Shown here piece by piece: positions 32,227 through 40,267 of a stretch of 51,181 nt of DNA. The stretch spans positions 1-51,181 of the forward strand of contig NZ_CALTYA010000025.1 in NCBI RefSeq assembly GCF_943913405.1, given 5' to 3'. This DNA is from an uncultured Flavobacterium sp. (lineage in GTDB: Bacteria > Bacteroidota > Bacteroidia > Flavobacteriales > Flavobacteriaceae). The position numbers were made by a program, and so were the translations under genes. Within the stretch, counting starts at the first letter, position 1, and each line of letters opens with the position of its first letter. A model generated the notes under the pieces. It made no database searches, was not told the DNA's origin, and saw only the letters and a program-made list of their open reading frames with translations.

Positions 32227-33090
32227 ATGCTTGCCAAAGACTACAGAAATAATTTCATCGAAAAACTACTTTCTTTATATGATGTTATTGAAGCAGAAAG
32301 TTTCTTTTATATCATTTTAGAAGATTTTCACCAAATGAAAAGAATCGATTTGGCTCTAAATCCAACGTTTGTTTTTTCGGAAGAAGAAGTGGAAAAATGG
32401 AATTCAGTTTTAGAAAAATTAGAAAAAGAAATCCCGATTCAATACATTTTAGGAAATGCACATTTCTACGGATTGGAATTTGAAGTCAATGAAAACACGT
32501 TGATTCCAAGGCCAGAAACGGAAGAATTGGTGGAGTGGATTATTAAACAAAATGAATTTTCAGAGGAAATAAAAATCTTGGATATTGGAACAGGCTCGGG
32601 TTGCATTGCTATTTCATTGGCAAAAAATCTTCCGAACGCCAAAGTTTTTGCTATCGATGTTTCTGAAAAAGCATTAGAAACTGCAAAAAGAAATGCATTG
32701 AAAAATGAAACAGAAGTTACTTTTTTACTGAAAAATATCTTGGAAACAGAAGATTTAGAAGAACAATTTGACATCATCGTTTCGAATCCGCCTTACGTGA
32801 GAAATTTGGAGAAAGAAGAAATCAAAAAGAATGTTTTGGATTATGAACCGCACTTGGCACTGTTCGTTGAAGATAACGATGCTTTGATTTTCTACCGAAA
32901 AATTGCTGAGCTAGCACAAAAAAATCTGACTGAAAACGGACAGCTTTATTTTGAAATCAATCAATATTTAGGGCCAGAAATGATTGATTTATTAGAAGCT
33001 AAAAACTTTAAAAATATCGAATTACGAAAAGATATTTATGAAAATGACAGAATGATTTTTGGAAAAAAAATAATAACTCATCATTTATAA
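32227..33090 (+). CDS. prmC: Release factor glutamine methyltransferase PrmC
   Basis: Methylates the GGQ glutamine of RF1/RF2. ATG 32227 gives 287 aa; an upstream TTG frame would add 19 poorly structured residues including low-complexity proline/lysine sequence. N-terminal helical domain, then QYILGNAHFYGLEF, PRPETEELVEW, the SAM motif DIGTGSGCIAISLA (~119-132) and the substrate motif NPPYV (187-191). All conserved features are present. The stop codon sits in an ATTATGAG-type repeat tract. Confidence 0.95.
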   Translation: MLAKDYRNNFIEKLLSLYDVIEAESFFYIILEDFHQMKRIDLALNPTFVFSEEEVEKWNSVLEKLEKEIPIQYILGNAHFYGLEFEVNENTLIPRPETEELVEWIIKQNEFSEEIKILDIGTGSGCIAISLAKNLPNAKVFAIDVSEKALETAKRNALKNETEVTFLLKNILETEDLEEQFDIIVSNPPYVRNLEKEEIKKNVLDYEPHLALFVEDNDALIFYRKIAELAQKNLTENGQLYFEINQYLGPEMIDLLEAKNFKNIELRKDIYENDRMIFGKKIITHHL

Positions 33091-33100
33091 TTCATAACTC
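33071..33100. repeat. ACTCAT/TTATAA word repeat over the prmC stop
   Basis: TAATAACTCATC-ATTTATAATTC-ATAACTC closely resembles one arm of the long hairpin at 45145-45232. It includes the prmC TAA. Confidence 0.4.
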
Positions 33101-34341
33101 TATTCATATCTCAAAGCTTCAATAGGATCCAAATAAGCAGCCTTAATCGCAGGATACAATCCAGAAAACAAAGCCACAAAAAAGCTAATCACAACCGCAG
33201 CAATAATTGCCATCCACGGAGCTACAAAAGCAAAATCTAAAGCGGAAGAAATTCCCCAGCCGATTAAAACACCGAAAATAATCCCGACAAAACCGCCCAA
33301 TTGTCCGATTACTAAGCTTTCTGTAAAAAATTGAAAAGCAATTGTCGAACGTTTGGCGCCAAGTGCTTTTCTCACGCCAATTTCACGCGTTCTTTCCGTT
33401 ACAGAAACAATCATAATATTCATCAAGGCAATCGACGATCCAAAAATTGTGATAATCCCGATTACCCAAGCCGAAATTCCTAAAGCCGCCGTTTGCGACA
33501 TCACCATTTGAAGCAGTTCGTCGCTTCGCGTAACGCCAAAATTATTCTCTTCAACTGGATTTAATTTTCGAACTCTTCGCATTGTGATAATTGCGTCATC
33601 CACCGCCGCATCAAGCAATTCCTTTTTATTAATCATTACTTTTAAGTCATAATTGATATTCGGAGAAGTAAAAAGTGAACGCGCAATCTGAGTTGGAATA
33701 AAAACTCTCAAATCTTGCGCATTTCCAAATGTAGAACCTTTTTCTTTCAAAACGCCAATGACTTTAAATTTAGCGCCTCGAATCGAAATCACTTTGTCAA
33801 TTGGGTTCACATCTTTTAAAAGTCCTTTCAGAAAGTCAGAACCTACGAGGCAGACGTAGTTATTATTTTGGATGTCAAAACCAGTAAAATTTCGTCCTAA
33901 TTGCGTTTCCAAGCCAGAATTTACCAAGAAATTTTCGTCAACTCCCAAAACCGAAATATCCGGATCTGTCTTTTTGCTTTCATATTTAATTTCTGCCGTA
34001 GATGTTGCTGTAAATGACAAAGAAGTCGTCGTAAAAGGATATTGGTATTTCTCCTGAAACGCCTTTGCCTGCGGATAGCTGATAATCGGATTTATCTTTT
34101 CAATGTTATTATTTCTATTAATTTGCGCCGAAGCATCATATTGGCTCATCGAAAAAGTGTTAGAACCCATTGAAGAAAAATTCCCTGAAATTGTGTTTTC
34201 CAAGGCCGAAACTAATGTCAGAATTCCTACCAAAGCCGTGATTCCGATGGCAATAATAAGTACGGTCAAAATCGTTCGCAACAGTTGTGTTCTGATCGAG
34301 CCCATCGCAATACTTACATTTTCTTTCAGCAGTTTCAGCAT
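33100..34341 (-). CDS. MacB-like ABC transporter permease
   Basis: 413 residues. N-terminal transmembrane helix (LLRTILTVLIIAIGITALVG, ~20-42), a large extracytoplasmic MacB_PCD domain (~50-270), then three helices of the FtsX fold (~290-310, ~340-365, ~375-400) and the C-terminal cytoplasmic tail LDPIEALRYE. VSVTERTREIGVRKALGAKR is the coupling helix for the ATPase. The ATPase and periplasmic adaptor are not next to it, so it is an isolated permease. Substrate unknown; lipoprotein or drug-type mechanotransmission export is the family role. Confidence 0.93.
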   Translation of the reverse strand: MLKLLKENVSIAMGSIRTQLLRTILTVLIIAIGITALVGILTLVSALENTISGNFSSMGSNTFSMSQYDASAQINRNNNIEKINPIISYPQAKAFQEKYQYPFTTTSLSFTATSTAEIKYESKKTDPDISVLGVDENFLVNSGLETQLGRNFTGFDIQNNNYVCLVGSDFLKGLLKDVNPIDKVISIRGAKFKVIGVLKEKGSTFGNAQDLRVFIPTQIARSLFTSPNINYDLKVMINKKELLDAAVDDAIITMRRVRKLNPVEENNFGVTRSDELLQMVMSQTAALGISAWVIGIITIFGSSIALMNIMIVSVTERTREIGVRKALGAKRSTIAFQFFTESLVIGQLGGFVGIIFGVLIGWGISSALDFAFVAPWMAIIAAVVISFFVALFSGLYPAIKAAYLDPIEALRYE

Positions 34342-34440
34342 AATTTTAATTTTTAGTCGAATGTCTAAACTCTAAAGTCAAATGTAATGCTCAATTCTCA
34401 ATTCTAAAAACTAATTTCTAAAAATAAAGTAAGATATTTG

Positions 34441-34545
34441 CATTCGAAGTCCGAAGTTTAAAAGTCTAAGGTCGTAAAGTCCGAAAATTGAATTAAAAAG
34501 GTCTAACTATCTAAAAATCTAAGAAGTCTAAAAATCTAAAAAATA
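34441..34545 (+). repeat. AGTCTAA-word repeat before hisS
   Basis: Repeated words GAAGTCCGAAGT, AAAAGTCTAAGG, AAAGTCCGAAAA, GGTCTAACTATCTAA, AAATCTAAGAAGTCTAA run up to the hisS ATG. Imperfect related words extend back to 34362. The same words occur at 22267-22309. Confidence 0.6.
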
Positions 34546-35991
34546 ATGGCAAAACCAGGCATCCCAAAAGGAACCCGAGATTTCTCACCAATTGAAGTTT
34601 CAAAGAGACAATATATCATTCAGATTATCAAAAATAATTTTGAAAAATTCGGCTATCAGCCAATAGAAACGCCATCGTTTGAAAACTCTGAAACCTTGAT
34701 GGGAAAATATGGAGAAGAAGGCGATCGCTTGATTTTTAAGATTTTGAATTCTGGGGATTACTTAAAAGATATTAAACAATTTAACGAAATAGCATTTGGT
34801 AAGAATCTAGAAACTCAGTATTATGAAGAAGATATTCCAAATATGCCTTCTCCAACTGGAAAATTTTATGATATTGATTCTAAAAAATTAACTCCTTATA
34901 TTTCTGAAAAAGCACTTCGTTATGATTTAACAGTTCCATTTGCGAGATACGTAGTTCAACATCAAAATGACATTGAATTTCCATTTAAAAGGTATCAAAT
35001 TCAACCTGTTTGGAGAGCAGATAGGCCACAAAAAGGACGTTTTAGAGAATTTTACCAATGTGATGCTGACGTTGTGGGTTCGACTTCGCTTTTTCAAGAA
35101 ATTGAATTGGTACAATTATATGATTCTGTTTTTACTGAATTAGGATTGGAAGGCGTTACCATAAAAATCAACAACAGAAAAATCTTATCAGGAATTGCTG
35201 AAGTTATCGGAGCTTCTGACAAATTAATTGATTTCACGGTTGCGTTAGATAAATTAGACAAAATAGGCGAGGACGGCGTTAAAAAAGAAATGCTTGAAAA
35301 AGGAATTTCTGAAGAAGCAATCGAAAAAGTGCAACCATTATTTAACTTTACCGGAACGATTTCCGAAAAAATAAGCAAACTTTCTGATTTACTTTCGTCT
35401 TCCGAAGAAGGAAAAAAAGGAGTGGAAGAATTGCAATTCATCTGTGAAAAAGTCGTGGAATTAGGTTTGAAAAAATCGATTTTAGATTTAGACGTGACTT
35501 TGGCCAGAGGATTGAATTATTACACAGGTGCTATTTTTGAAGTGGCTCCGCCAAAATCTGTGGCAATGGGTTCTATCGGCGGCGGTGGAAGATATGATGA
35601 CTTGACGGGAATCTTCGGATTGAAAAATATGAGTGGCGTTGGAATTTCTTTTGGACTTGATCGAATTTATTTGGTTGTAGAAGAATTGAATTTGTTTCCA
35701 GAAACGGTGACGACTTCTTCAAAAGCCATTTTCTTCAATTACGGAATTGACGAAGCTTTTTATTCGATGAAAATCATTTCGCAATTGCGTGATGAAAATA
35801 TCAAAGTAGAATTGTATCCAGATAAAGCGAAAATGGACAAGCAGTTCAAATATGCTGAGAAAAGATTGATTCCATTTGCTGTGATGGTTGGAAATAATGA
35901 AATTGAAACTAAAACTTTTAGCGTGAAAAATTTGCTTTCTGGCGAAAAGCTTACGGTTGATTATGACGGATTGAAAAATCTATTGCAATAA
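34546..35991 (+). CDS. hisS: Histidine-tRNA ligase
   Basis: 481 residues. Class II synthetase signatures: PKGTRDFSPIEV at the N-terminus, FGYQPIETPSFE (motif 1), RPQKGRFREFYQCDADVVG (motif 2), the histidine-A box LARGLNYYTGAIFEV, GSIGGGGRYDDL, and motif 3 GVGISFGLDR; C-terminal anticodon-binding domain (~385-481). Slightly longer than many bacterial HisRS (~420-430), with an extra segment around residues 65-115 typical of the Bacteroidota type. Followed by its own terminator. Confidence 0.97.
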   Translation: MAKPGIPKGTRDFSPIEVSKRQYIIQIIKNNFEKFGYQPIETPSFENSETLMGKYGEEGDRLIFKILNSGDYLKDIKQFNEIAFGKNLETQYYEEDIPNMPSPTGKFYDIDSKKLTPYISEKALRYDLTVPFARYVVQHQNDIEFPFKRYQIQPVWRADRPQKGRFREFYQCDADVVGSTSLFQEIELVQLYDSVFTELGLEGVTIKINNRKILSGIAEVIGASDKLIDFTVALDKLDKIGEDGVKKEMLEKGISEEAIEKVQPLFNFTGTISEKISKLSDLLSSSEEGKKGVEELQFICEKVVELGLKKSILDLDVTLARGLNYYTGAIFEVAPPKSVAMGSIGGGGRYDDLTGIFGLKNMSGVGISFGLDRIYLVVEELNLFPETVTTSSKAIFFNYGIDEAFYSMKIISQLRDENIKVELYPDKAKMDKQFKYAEKRLIPFAVMVGNNEIETKTFSVKNLLSGEKLTVDYDGLKNLLQ

Positions 35992-36011
35992 TTAAAATGA
36001 AATTATATCCT

Positions 36012-36039
36012 AAATCCTCAGTCATTTGATTGGGGATTT
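36012..36039 (+). terminator. hisS terminator
   Basis: AAATCCTCA / TGGGGATTT, a 9-bp stem with one G-U pair and a 10-nt loop, followed by a T-rich tract. Confidence 0.65.
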
Positions 36040-36119
36040 TTTATTTTAGATGATAGTCAGCAAGTTTCAGATTTTATCAAGTTGAAATTCGCCCGACCTT
36101 TGCTTTAAATTTAGAAAAC

Positions 36120-36959
36120 ATGAACGAGCAAGAGAAAATAAATTATGATCGAATTGCCGAAGCGATTGATTATATCAAGCAAAATTTTAAAGATCAGCCG
36201 AATCTTGATGAAGTTGCCGAAAAGGTAAATATGAGTCCGTTTCATTTTCAAAGGCTTTTTACGGAATGGGCGGGAACGAGTCCGAAAAAATTTCTGCAGT
36301 TTATCAGCATTGAACACGCAAAGAAAATCTTGACAGAAAATAAGGCTACATTATTTGAAACGGCTTATGAAACTGGACTTTCTGGAACGAGTCGACTGCA
36401 CGATTTATTTGTAAATATTGAAGGAATGTCGCCGGCGGAATATAAAAACGGCGGAAAGAGTTTAGTCATAAATTATAGTTTTGCAGAAACTCCTTTTGGA
36501 AATATAATCGTAGCTTCCACTCAAAAAGGAATCTGTCACATGGCTTTCAACGAAGATGAATTTCAGTCGCTTGAAGATTTGAAAAGCAGATTTCCGAATG
36601 CTGTTTTTTCACAGAAATTAGATTTATTACAGCAAAACGCTTTATTCATTTTTCAGAATGATTGGTCGAAATTATCTGAAATAAAACTGCATTTGAAAGG
36701 CACCGATTTTCAGCTAAAAGTTTGGGAAACCTTGCTTAAAATTCCAATGGGGAAATTGTCAACGTATGGAGAAATCGCCAAACAAATCGAAAATCTAAAT
36801 GCTTCGCGTGCCGTTGGAACCGCGATCGGGAGCAATCCTGTGGCATTTTTGATTCCGTGCCACCGCGTTATTCAGTCGACGGGAGCTTTTGGCGGTTATA
36901 TGTGGGGAAATACTAGAAAAACAGCTATAATTGGTTGGGAAGGCGTGAAATGTAATTAA
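36120..36959 (+). CDS. AraC-type HTH / O6-methylguanine-DNA methyltransferase fusion (Ada-like)
   Basis: 279 residues. An AraC HTH pair occupies ~10-110 (DEVAEKVNMSPFHFQRLFTEWAGTSPKKFLQF), a short beta domain follows (~115-190), then the alkyltransferase domain with GKLSTYGEIA and the acceptor loop IPCHRV (Cys247). It takes methyl groups from O6-methylguanine and probably regulates transcription. The N-terminal zinc domain of E. coli Ada (methylphosphotriester sensor) is missing, so how it senses damage is unclear. AlkB follows 13 bp downstream, an alkylation-repair operon. Confidence 0.95.
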   Translation: MNEQEKINYDRIAEAIDYIKQNFKDQPNLDEVAEKVNMSPFHFQRLFTEWAGTSPKKFLQFISIEHAKKILTENKATLFETAYETGLSGTSRLHDLFVNIEGMSPAEYKNGGKSLVINYSFAETPFGNIIVASTQKGICHMAFNEDEFQSLEDLKSRFPNAVFSQKLDLLQQNALFIFQNDWSKLSEIKLHLKGTDFQLKVWETLLKIPMGKLSTYGEIAKQIENLNASRAVGTAIGSNPVAFLIPCHRVIQSTGAFGGYMWGNTRKTAIIGWEGVKCN

Positions 36960-36972
36960 ATTTAGAAAAAAA

Positions 36973-37587
36973 ATGGATTTATTCAATAACGAGCCAGATA
37001 GCAACCAAAATTTATTGCCAAAAGACGGCACGGTAAATTACTATGGAAAACTGCTGTCTTTTCAGGAAGCCAATCATTATTTCGAAGCATTGCTAAATGC
37101 TATTGAATGGAAAAATGACGAAGCAATTATCTTTGGAAAAAGAATCATCACAAAACGAAAAGTTGCTTGGTATGGAGGCAAACCGTTTAGTTATACCTAT
37201 TCTAACACTACAAAATCAGCTTTGCCCTGGACAAAAGAATTACTAGAGTTAAAAGCCTTAATTGAAGAGAAAACGGGCGAAACATTCAATTCGTGCCTGC
37301 TAAATTTATATCACAATGGCGATGAAGGAATGGCCTGGCACAGCGACGCAGAAAAAGATTTGAAGAAAAATGGAGCGATTGCTTCGTTAAGTTTCGGCGC
37401 AGAACGCAAATTCGCCTTCAAGCACAAAGAAACAAAGGAAACGGTGTCGATGATTTTAGAACACGGAAGTTTATTAGTCATGAAAGATGAAACGCAGACA
37501 AATTGGCTGCATCGTCTTCCGCCCACAAAAACGGTTTCAAAACCACGTGTCAATTTGACTTTCAGGACGATAGAAAATAGATTGTAA
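36973..37587 (+). CDS. AlkB-type 2-oxoglutarate/Fe(II) DNA dealkylase
   Basis: 204 residues. Iron ligands His123 and Asp125 (WHSDAE) and His180 (WLHRL), and the 2-oxoglutarate-binding Arg192 with the second arginine at 198 (PRVNLTFR) form the complete HxD...H...RxxxxxR pattern. Repairs 1-methyladenine and 3-methylcytosine by oxidative demethylation. 13 bp after the Ada-like gene, so co-transcribed; closed by a perfect 14-bp-stem terminator. Confidence 0.95.
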   Translation: MDLFNNEPDSNQNLLPKDGTVNYYGKLLSFQEANHYFEALLNAIEWKNDEAIIFGKRIITKRKVAWYGGKPFSYTYSNTTKSALPWTKELLELKALIEEKTGETFNSCLLNLYHNGDEGMAWHSDAEKDLKKNGAIASLSFGAERKFAFKHKETKETVSMILEHGSLLVMKDETQTNWLHRLPPTKTVSKPRVNLTFRTIENRL

Positions 37588-37590
37588 AAT

Positions 37591-37623
37591 AAAAGGCTGT
37601 AAGATGATCTCTTACAGCCTTTT
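37591..37623. terminator. Perfect 14-bp bidirectional terminator between alkB and tRNA-Met
   Basis: AAAAGGCTGTAAGA-tgatc-TCTTACAGCCTTTT with T-tracts on both sides. It ends alkB on the plus strand and, only 3 bp from the tRNA 3' end, the tRNA on the minus strand. Confidence 0.9.
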
Positions 37624-37626
37624 TTG

Positions 37627-37700
37627 TAGCGAGGACGGGAGTTGAACCCGTGACCTCAGGGTTATGAATCCTGCGCTCTAACCAACTGAGCTACCTCGCC
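37627..37700 (-). tRNA. tRNA with CAU anticodon (tRNA-Met type)
   Basis: Acceptor GGCGAGG / CCTCGCT (G1-U72 wobble) with discriminator A, D-arm GCTCAGTTGGTTAGAGC, anticodon loop TTCATAA (CAT) on stem CAGGA / CCCTG (A-C at the loop end), T-arm ACGGG-TTCAACT-CCCGT. The A1-free acceptor with G1 fits elongator Met; an Ile2 (lysidine) identity cannot be excluded from sequence alone. Confidence 0.93.
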
Positions 37701-37849
37701 ATTTTTATTTGGTTATACATCCTTGAATGCGGGTGCAAATATAAAACTAAATTCAGATGTTGCAAATATAAATCGTGAAAAAAAAATATTTTTATTAATG
37801 TTGTTAATTTGAATTAATTCTATATATTTCCAAAAAAATAATTGCATCT

Positions 37850-38242
37850 ATGGAAAATAAGATACGTTACGAATTAGAATTCCCTTTAAATTCTTCGCCA
37901 CAATTGCTATATCAATATATTTCAACGCCTTCGGGATTATCGGAATGGTTTGCTGACAATGTAAATTCTCGTGGAGAATTCTTTACATTTATCTGGAATG
38001 ATGCAGAAGAAAAAGCAAGATTAGCCTCAAAAAAGAGCGGCGAGAAAGTAAAATTTCGCTGGGTTGACGATAATGGAAAAGACGGAGAGTATTTTTTTGA
38101 ACTTCATATCCTTGTTGATGAGATCACAAAAGACGTTTCTTTGATGGTTGTTGACTTTGCGGAAGAAGATGAAATTGCTGAAGCTTCTCAACTCTGGGAA
38201 AACCAAGTTTCCGATTTGAAGCATGTAATTGGTTCTGTATAG
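37850..38242 (+). CDS. START-like (SRPBCC) domain protein
   Basis: 130 residues in a single domain: YELEFPLNSSPQLLYQYISTPSGLSEWFADNV is the AHSA1/START-like N-terminus, then strands FFTFIWNDAEE, VKFRWVDDNG, YFFELHIL, and a long C-terminal helix (WENQVSDLKHVIGSV). The cavity fold binds hydrophobic ligands; the ligand and role here are unknown. Conserved small gene in Flavobacteriia. Its terminator runs up against the next start codon. Confidence 0.85.
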   Translation: MENKIRYELEFPLNSSPQLLYQYISTPSGLSEWFADNVNSRGEFFTFIWNDAEEKARLASKKSGEKVKFRWVDDNGKDGEYFFELHILVDEITKDVSLMVVDFAEEDEIAEASQLWENQVSDLKHVIGSV

Positions 38243-38263
38243 TGAAATTCTGTTTTTAAGACT

Positions 38264-38299
38264 TATATTTGCCCTGCATTAATTTTCAGGGCTTTTTTT
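38264..38299 (+). promoter_or_regulatory. -7 box overlapping a terminator hairpin that abuts the next ATG
   Basis: TATATTTG (38264-38271) fits TAnnTTTG. Its last base starts the stem GCCCTG (38271-38276), pairing with CAGGGC (38287-38292), then seven T; the ATG at 38300 follows at once. The hairpin would terminate the START-like transcript, while the promoter would start inside it. Confidence 0.55.
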
Positions 38300-39136
38300 A
38301 TGATCAATTTCAACGGAAACGTGACTTCAGAAGATAATTTATTGACCAATAACCGCGGATTGCTTTATGGCGATTCCGTTTTTGAAACCGTAAAAATTCT
38401 TGACGGAAAGATTCTTTTTGTTGAAGATCAATACTTTAGACTGATGGCTTCGATGCGAATTGTTCGAATGGAAATTCCAATGAACTTTACGATGGAATAT
38501 TTTGAAGAGCAGATTCTGACTTTAGCCAAAGCGGAAAATCTAGAAAAATCTTCCCGTGCCAGAATCACTATCTTTAGAAATCAAGGCGGATTTTACCTTC
38601 CAAAAGATAATACCGTTTCATTTTTGATTCATATTATTGCTTTAGAAAACTCAGTTTACCAAATTGAAAAGGAAAATTACGAAGTAGAATTGTACAAAGA
38701 TTTTATTGTAACCAAACACCTGCTTTCCTCAATCAAGTCCTCAAACCGTATTATAAACGTTACTGGAAGCATTTTTGCTGATGAAAACGGTTATGACAAT
38801 TGTTTACTTATCAATGATGATAAAAATGTAATTGAAGCCTTAAATGGCAATCTTTTTATGCTGATGGGAAACAAATTGATTACGCCGCCAATTTCTGAAG
38901 GCTGTTTAAACGGAGTAATGCGAAAACAAGTTTTGGCACTTGCCAGAAAAATAGAATCGTTGGAAGTTGTAGAAGAGCCAATTTCTCCTTTTGATCTTCA
39001 AAAAGCAGACGAATTGTTTGTGACGAATGTGATTAAAGGAATTCAGCCGATTACCAAATACCGCAAGAAAGACTACGAAGCGAAAATATCTAAAGAAATC
39101 TTACTTCGATTGAATGCCCAAATTCGTCTGGGCTAG
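38300..39136 (+). CDS. Class IV PLP aminotransferase (aminodeoxychorismate lyase / BCAT-like)
   Basis: 278 residues. NRGLLYGDSVFETVKI at the N-terminus, the PLP lysine candidate in HLLSSIKSSNR, and the phosphate-binding region VIEALNGNLFML ... PPISEGCLNGVMR and LFVTNVIKGI are class IV marks. Members include PabC (4-aminobenzoate formation in folate synthesis), branched-chain and D-amino-acid aminotransferases; the exact reaction is not decided, with PabC-like likely by length. The stop overlaps the stop of the YqgE gene by 4 bp (convergent). Confidence 0.87.
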   Translation: MINFNGNVTSEDNLLTNNRGLLYGDSVFETVKILDGKILFVEDQYFRLMASMRIVRMEIPMNFTMEYFEEQILTLAKAENLEKSSRARITIFRNQGGFYLPKDNTVSFLIHIIALENSVYQIEKENYEVELYKDFIVTKHLLSSIKSSNRIINVTGSIFADENGYDNCLLINDDKNVIEALNGNLFMLMGNKLITPPISEGCLNGVMRKQVLALARKIESLEVVEEPISPFDLQKADELFVTNVIKGIQPITKYRKKDYEAKISKEILLRLNAQIRLG

Positions 39137-39693
39137 TTTAAAATAGGATTTTCCGGAGCATTTGACCAAATTACATAATCGCCTCCCAATTCTAGAATTT
39201 TTTCTTTCCAGAAATGTGTTGTTGATTTGCCTATGATTTTGTTTTCGTAGCTGTTTTTAGAAACAATCCATGAATTAGCCGCCATTTCATTCTCTAGCTG
39301 TTGTGCGTCCCAGCCTGTATATCCTAAGAAAAAGCGAATATTATTTTTCTTGATTTTTCCTTCGTTGATAAGGTCTTTTGTAGATTCAAAATCACCGCCC
39401 CAATAAATCCCGTTAGAAATTTCAATGCTGTTGGGAATCAAATCGGGAATATTATGGATAAAATAAAGGTTGTCTTGTTCGACCGGACCTCCATTATAAA
39501 TTTTAAAATTGGCCTCAATTTCAGGAATCAAGTCGTGAATTGAATATCCCAAAGGTTTGTTCAGGATGAATCCAACCGAGCCTTCTTCATTGTGGTCGGC
39601 AAGCAAAATAACTGAGCGATTGAAAGATAAGTCTCCAATAATGGAAGGTTCTGCCACGAGCAGAAGTCCTTTTTTTAGCTTTTCTGAAATCAT
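39133..39693 (-). CDS. YqgE/AlgH-family protein
   Basis: 186 residues from ATG 39693; an in-frame upstream start (39741) would coincide with the -33 element. KLKKGLLLVAEPSI...FNRSVILLADHNEEGSVGFILNKP is the YqgE signature, later YNGGPVEQDNLYFIHN and RFFLGYTGWDAQQLENEM. The family is widespread but without settled function. It converges on the aminotransferase gene with overlapping stops. Confidence 0.93.
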   Translation of the reverse strand: MISEKLKKGLLLVAEPSIIGDLSFNRSVILLADHNEEGSVGFILNKPLGYSIHDLIPEIEANFKIYNGGPVEQDNLYFIHNIPDLIPNSIEISNGIYWGGDFESTKDLINEGKIKKNNIRFFLGYTGWDAQQLENEMAANSWIVSKNSYENKIIGKSTTHFWKEKILELGGDYVIWSNAPENPILN

Positions 39694-39710
39694 TTGGCTA
39701 CAATTTTTAC

Positions 39711-39741
39711 TAAATTTAAAAAAAAAATCATTCTGATACAA
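39711..39741 (-). promoter_or_regulatory. yqgE promoter TTTG-N19-TAAATTTA
   Basis: Minus strand TTTG (39741-39738), exactly 19 bp, then TAAATTTA (39718-39711; 7 of 8 to TAnnTTTG), 17 bp before the ATG. It fixes the start choice for this gene. Confidence 0.65.
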
Positions 39742-39765
39742 ATAAATCTTGGGAAATGTTAAAAA

Positions 39766-39790
39766 AAAAGCCTTCCAACTTGGAAGGCTT
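39766..39790 (-). terminator. HU gene terminator
   Basis: AAAGCCTTCC-aactt-GGAAGGCTTT; on the minus strand followed by a run of T. Lies 20 bp after the HU stop. Confidence 0.85.
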
Positions 39791-39810
39791 TGATTTATGT
39801 TGTAACAAAA

Positions 39811-40089
39811 CTATTTAGAGTTTACTGAACCTTCTAATTCAGCACCAGCTTTGAATTTCACTACGTTTTTAGCAGCGATATTGATAGTTTTTCCTGTTTG
39901 AGGATTTCTTCCTTCTCTTGCAGCTCTTCCTGAAACTGACCAAGATCCGAATCCTACTAGAGATACTCTTCCGCCTTTTTGCAAAGTACCACCTACGTTA
40001 GATAAAAAAGATTCTAAAGCTAATTTAGCAGCTGCTTTAGAGATTCCTGCGTCAGCAGCGATAGCATCGATTAATTCTGATTTGTTCAT
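39811..40089 (-). CDS. HU-family nucleoid DNA-binding protein
   Basis: 92 residues, the normal HU length: MNKSELIDAIAADAGISKAAAKLAL helices, VGFGSWSVSGRAAREGRNPQTGKTI as the DNA-binding arm region (with the GRNPQTG tip) and the C-terminal FKAGAELEGSV. Binds and bends DNA as a dimer, nucleoid compaction. Single gene with a textbook flavobacterial promoter and its own terminator. Confidence 0.97.
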   Translation of the reverse strand: MNKSELIDAIAADAGISKAAAKLALESFLSNVGGTLQKGGRVSLVGFGSWSVSGRAAREGRNPQTGKTINIAAKNVVKFKAGAELEGSVNSK

Positions 40090-40132
40090 AATAATAGTTT
40101 TAATTGTTGGTTAAACATTGATATTGTTATAA

Positions 40133-40162
40133 CAAATTTAGTAGGATTTCCGTACCGTGCAA
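40133..40162 (-). promoter_or_regulatory. HU promoter TTG-N19-TAAATTTG
   Basis: Minus strand TTG (40162-40160), exactly 19 bp, TAAATTTG (40140-40133), a full match to the flavobacterial consensus. The leader to the ATG is about 38 nt. The clearest promoter in the window. Confidence 0.8.
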
Positions 40163-40267
40163 GACATTTAGACTGTTTTTCGCTTATTTGTTGATAACTT
40201 GGGTCTTTTGTTAATAAAAGCGACTTGTTTTTCTCAAAATTACTGTCAAATCACTGTTTATGCGGGA

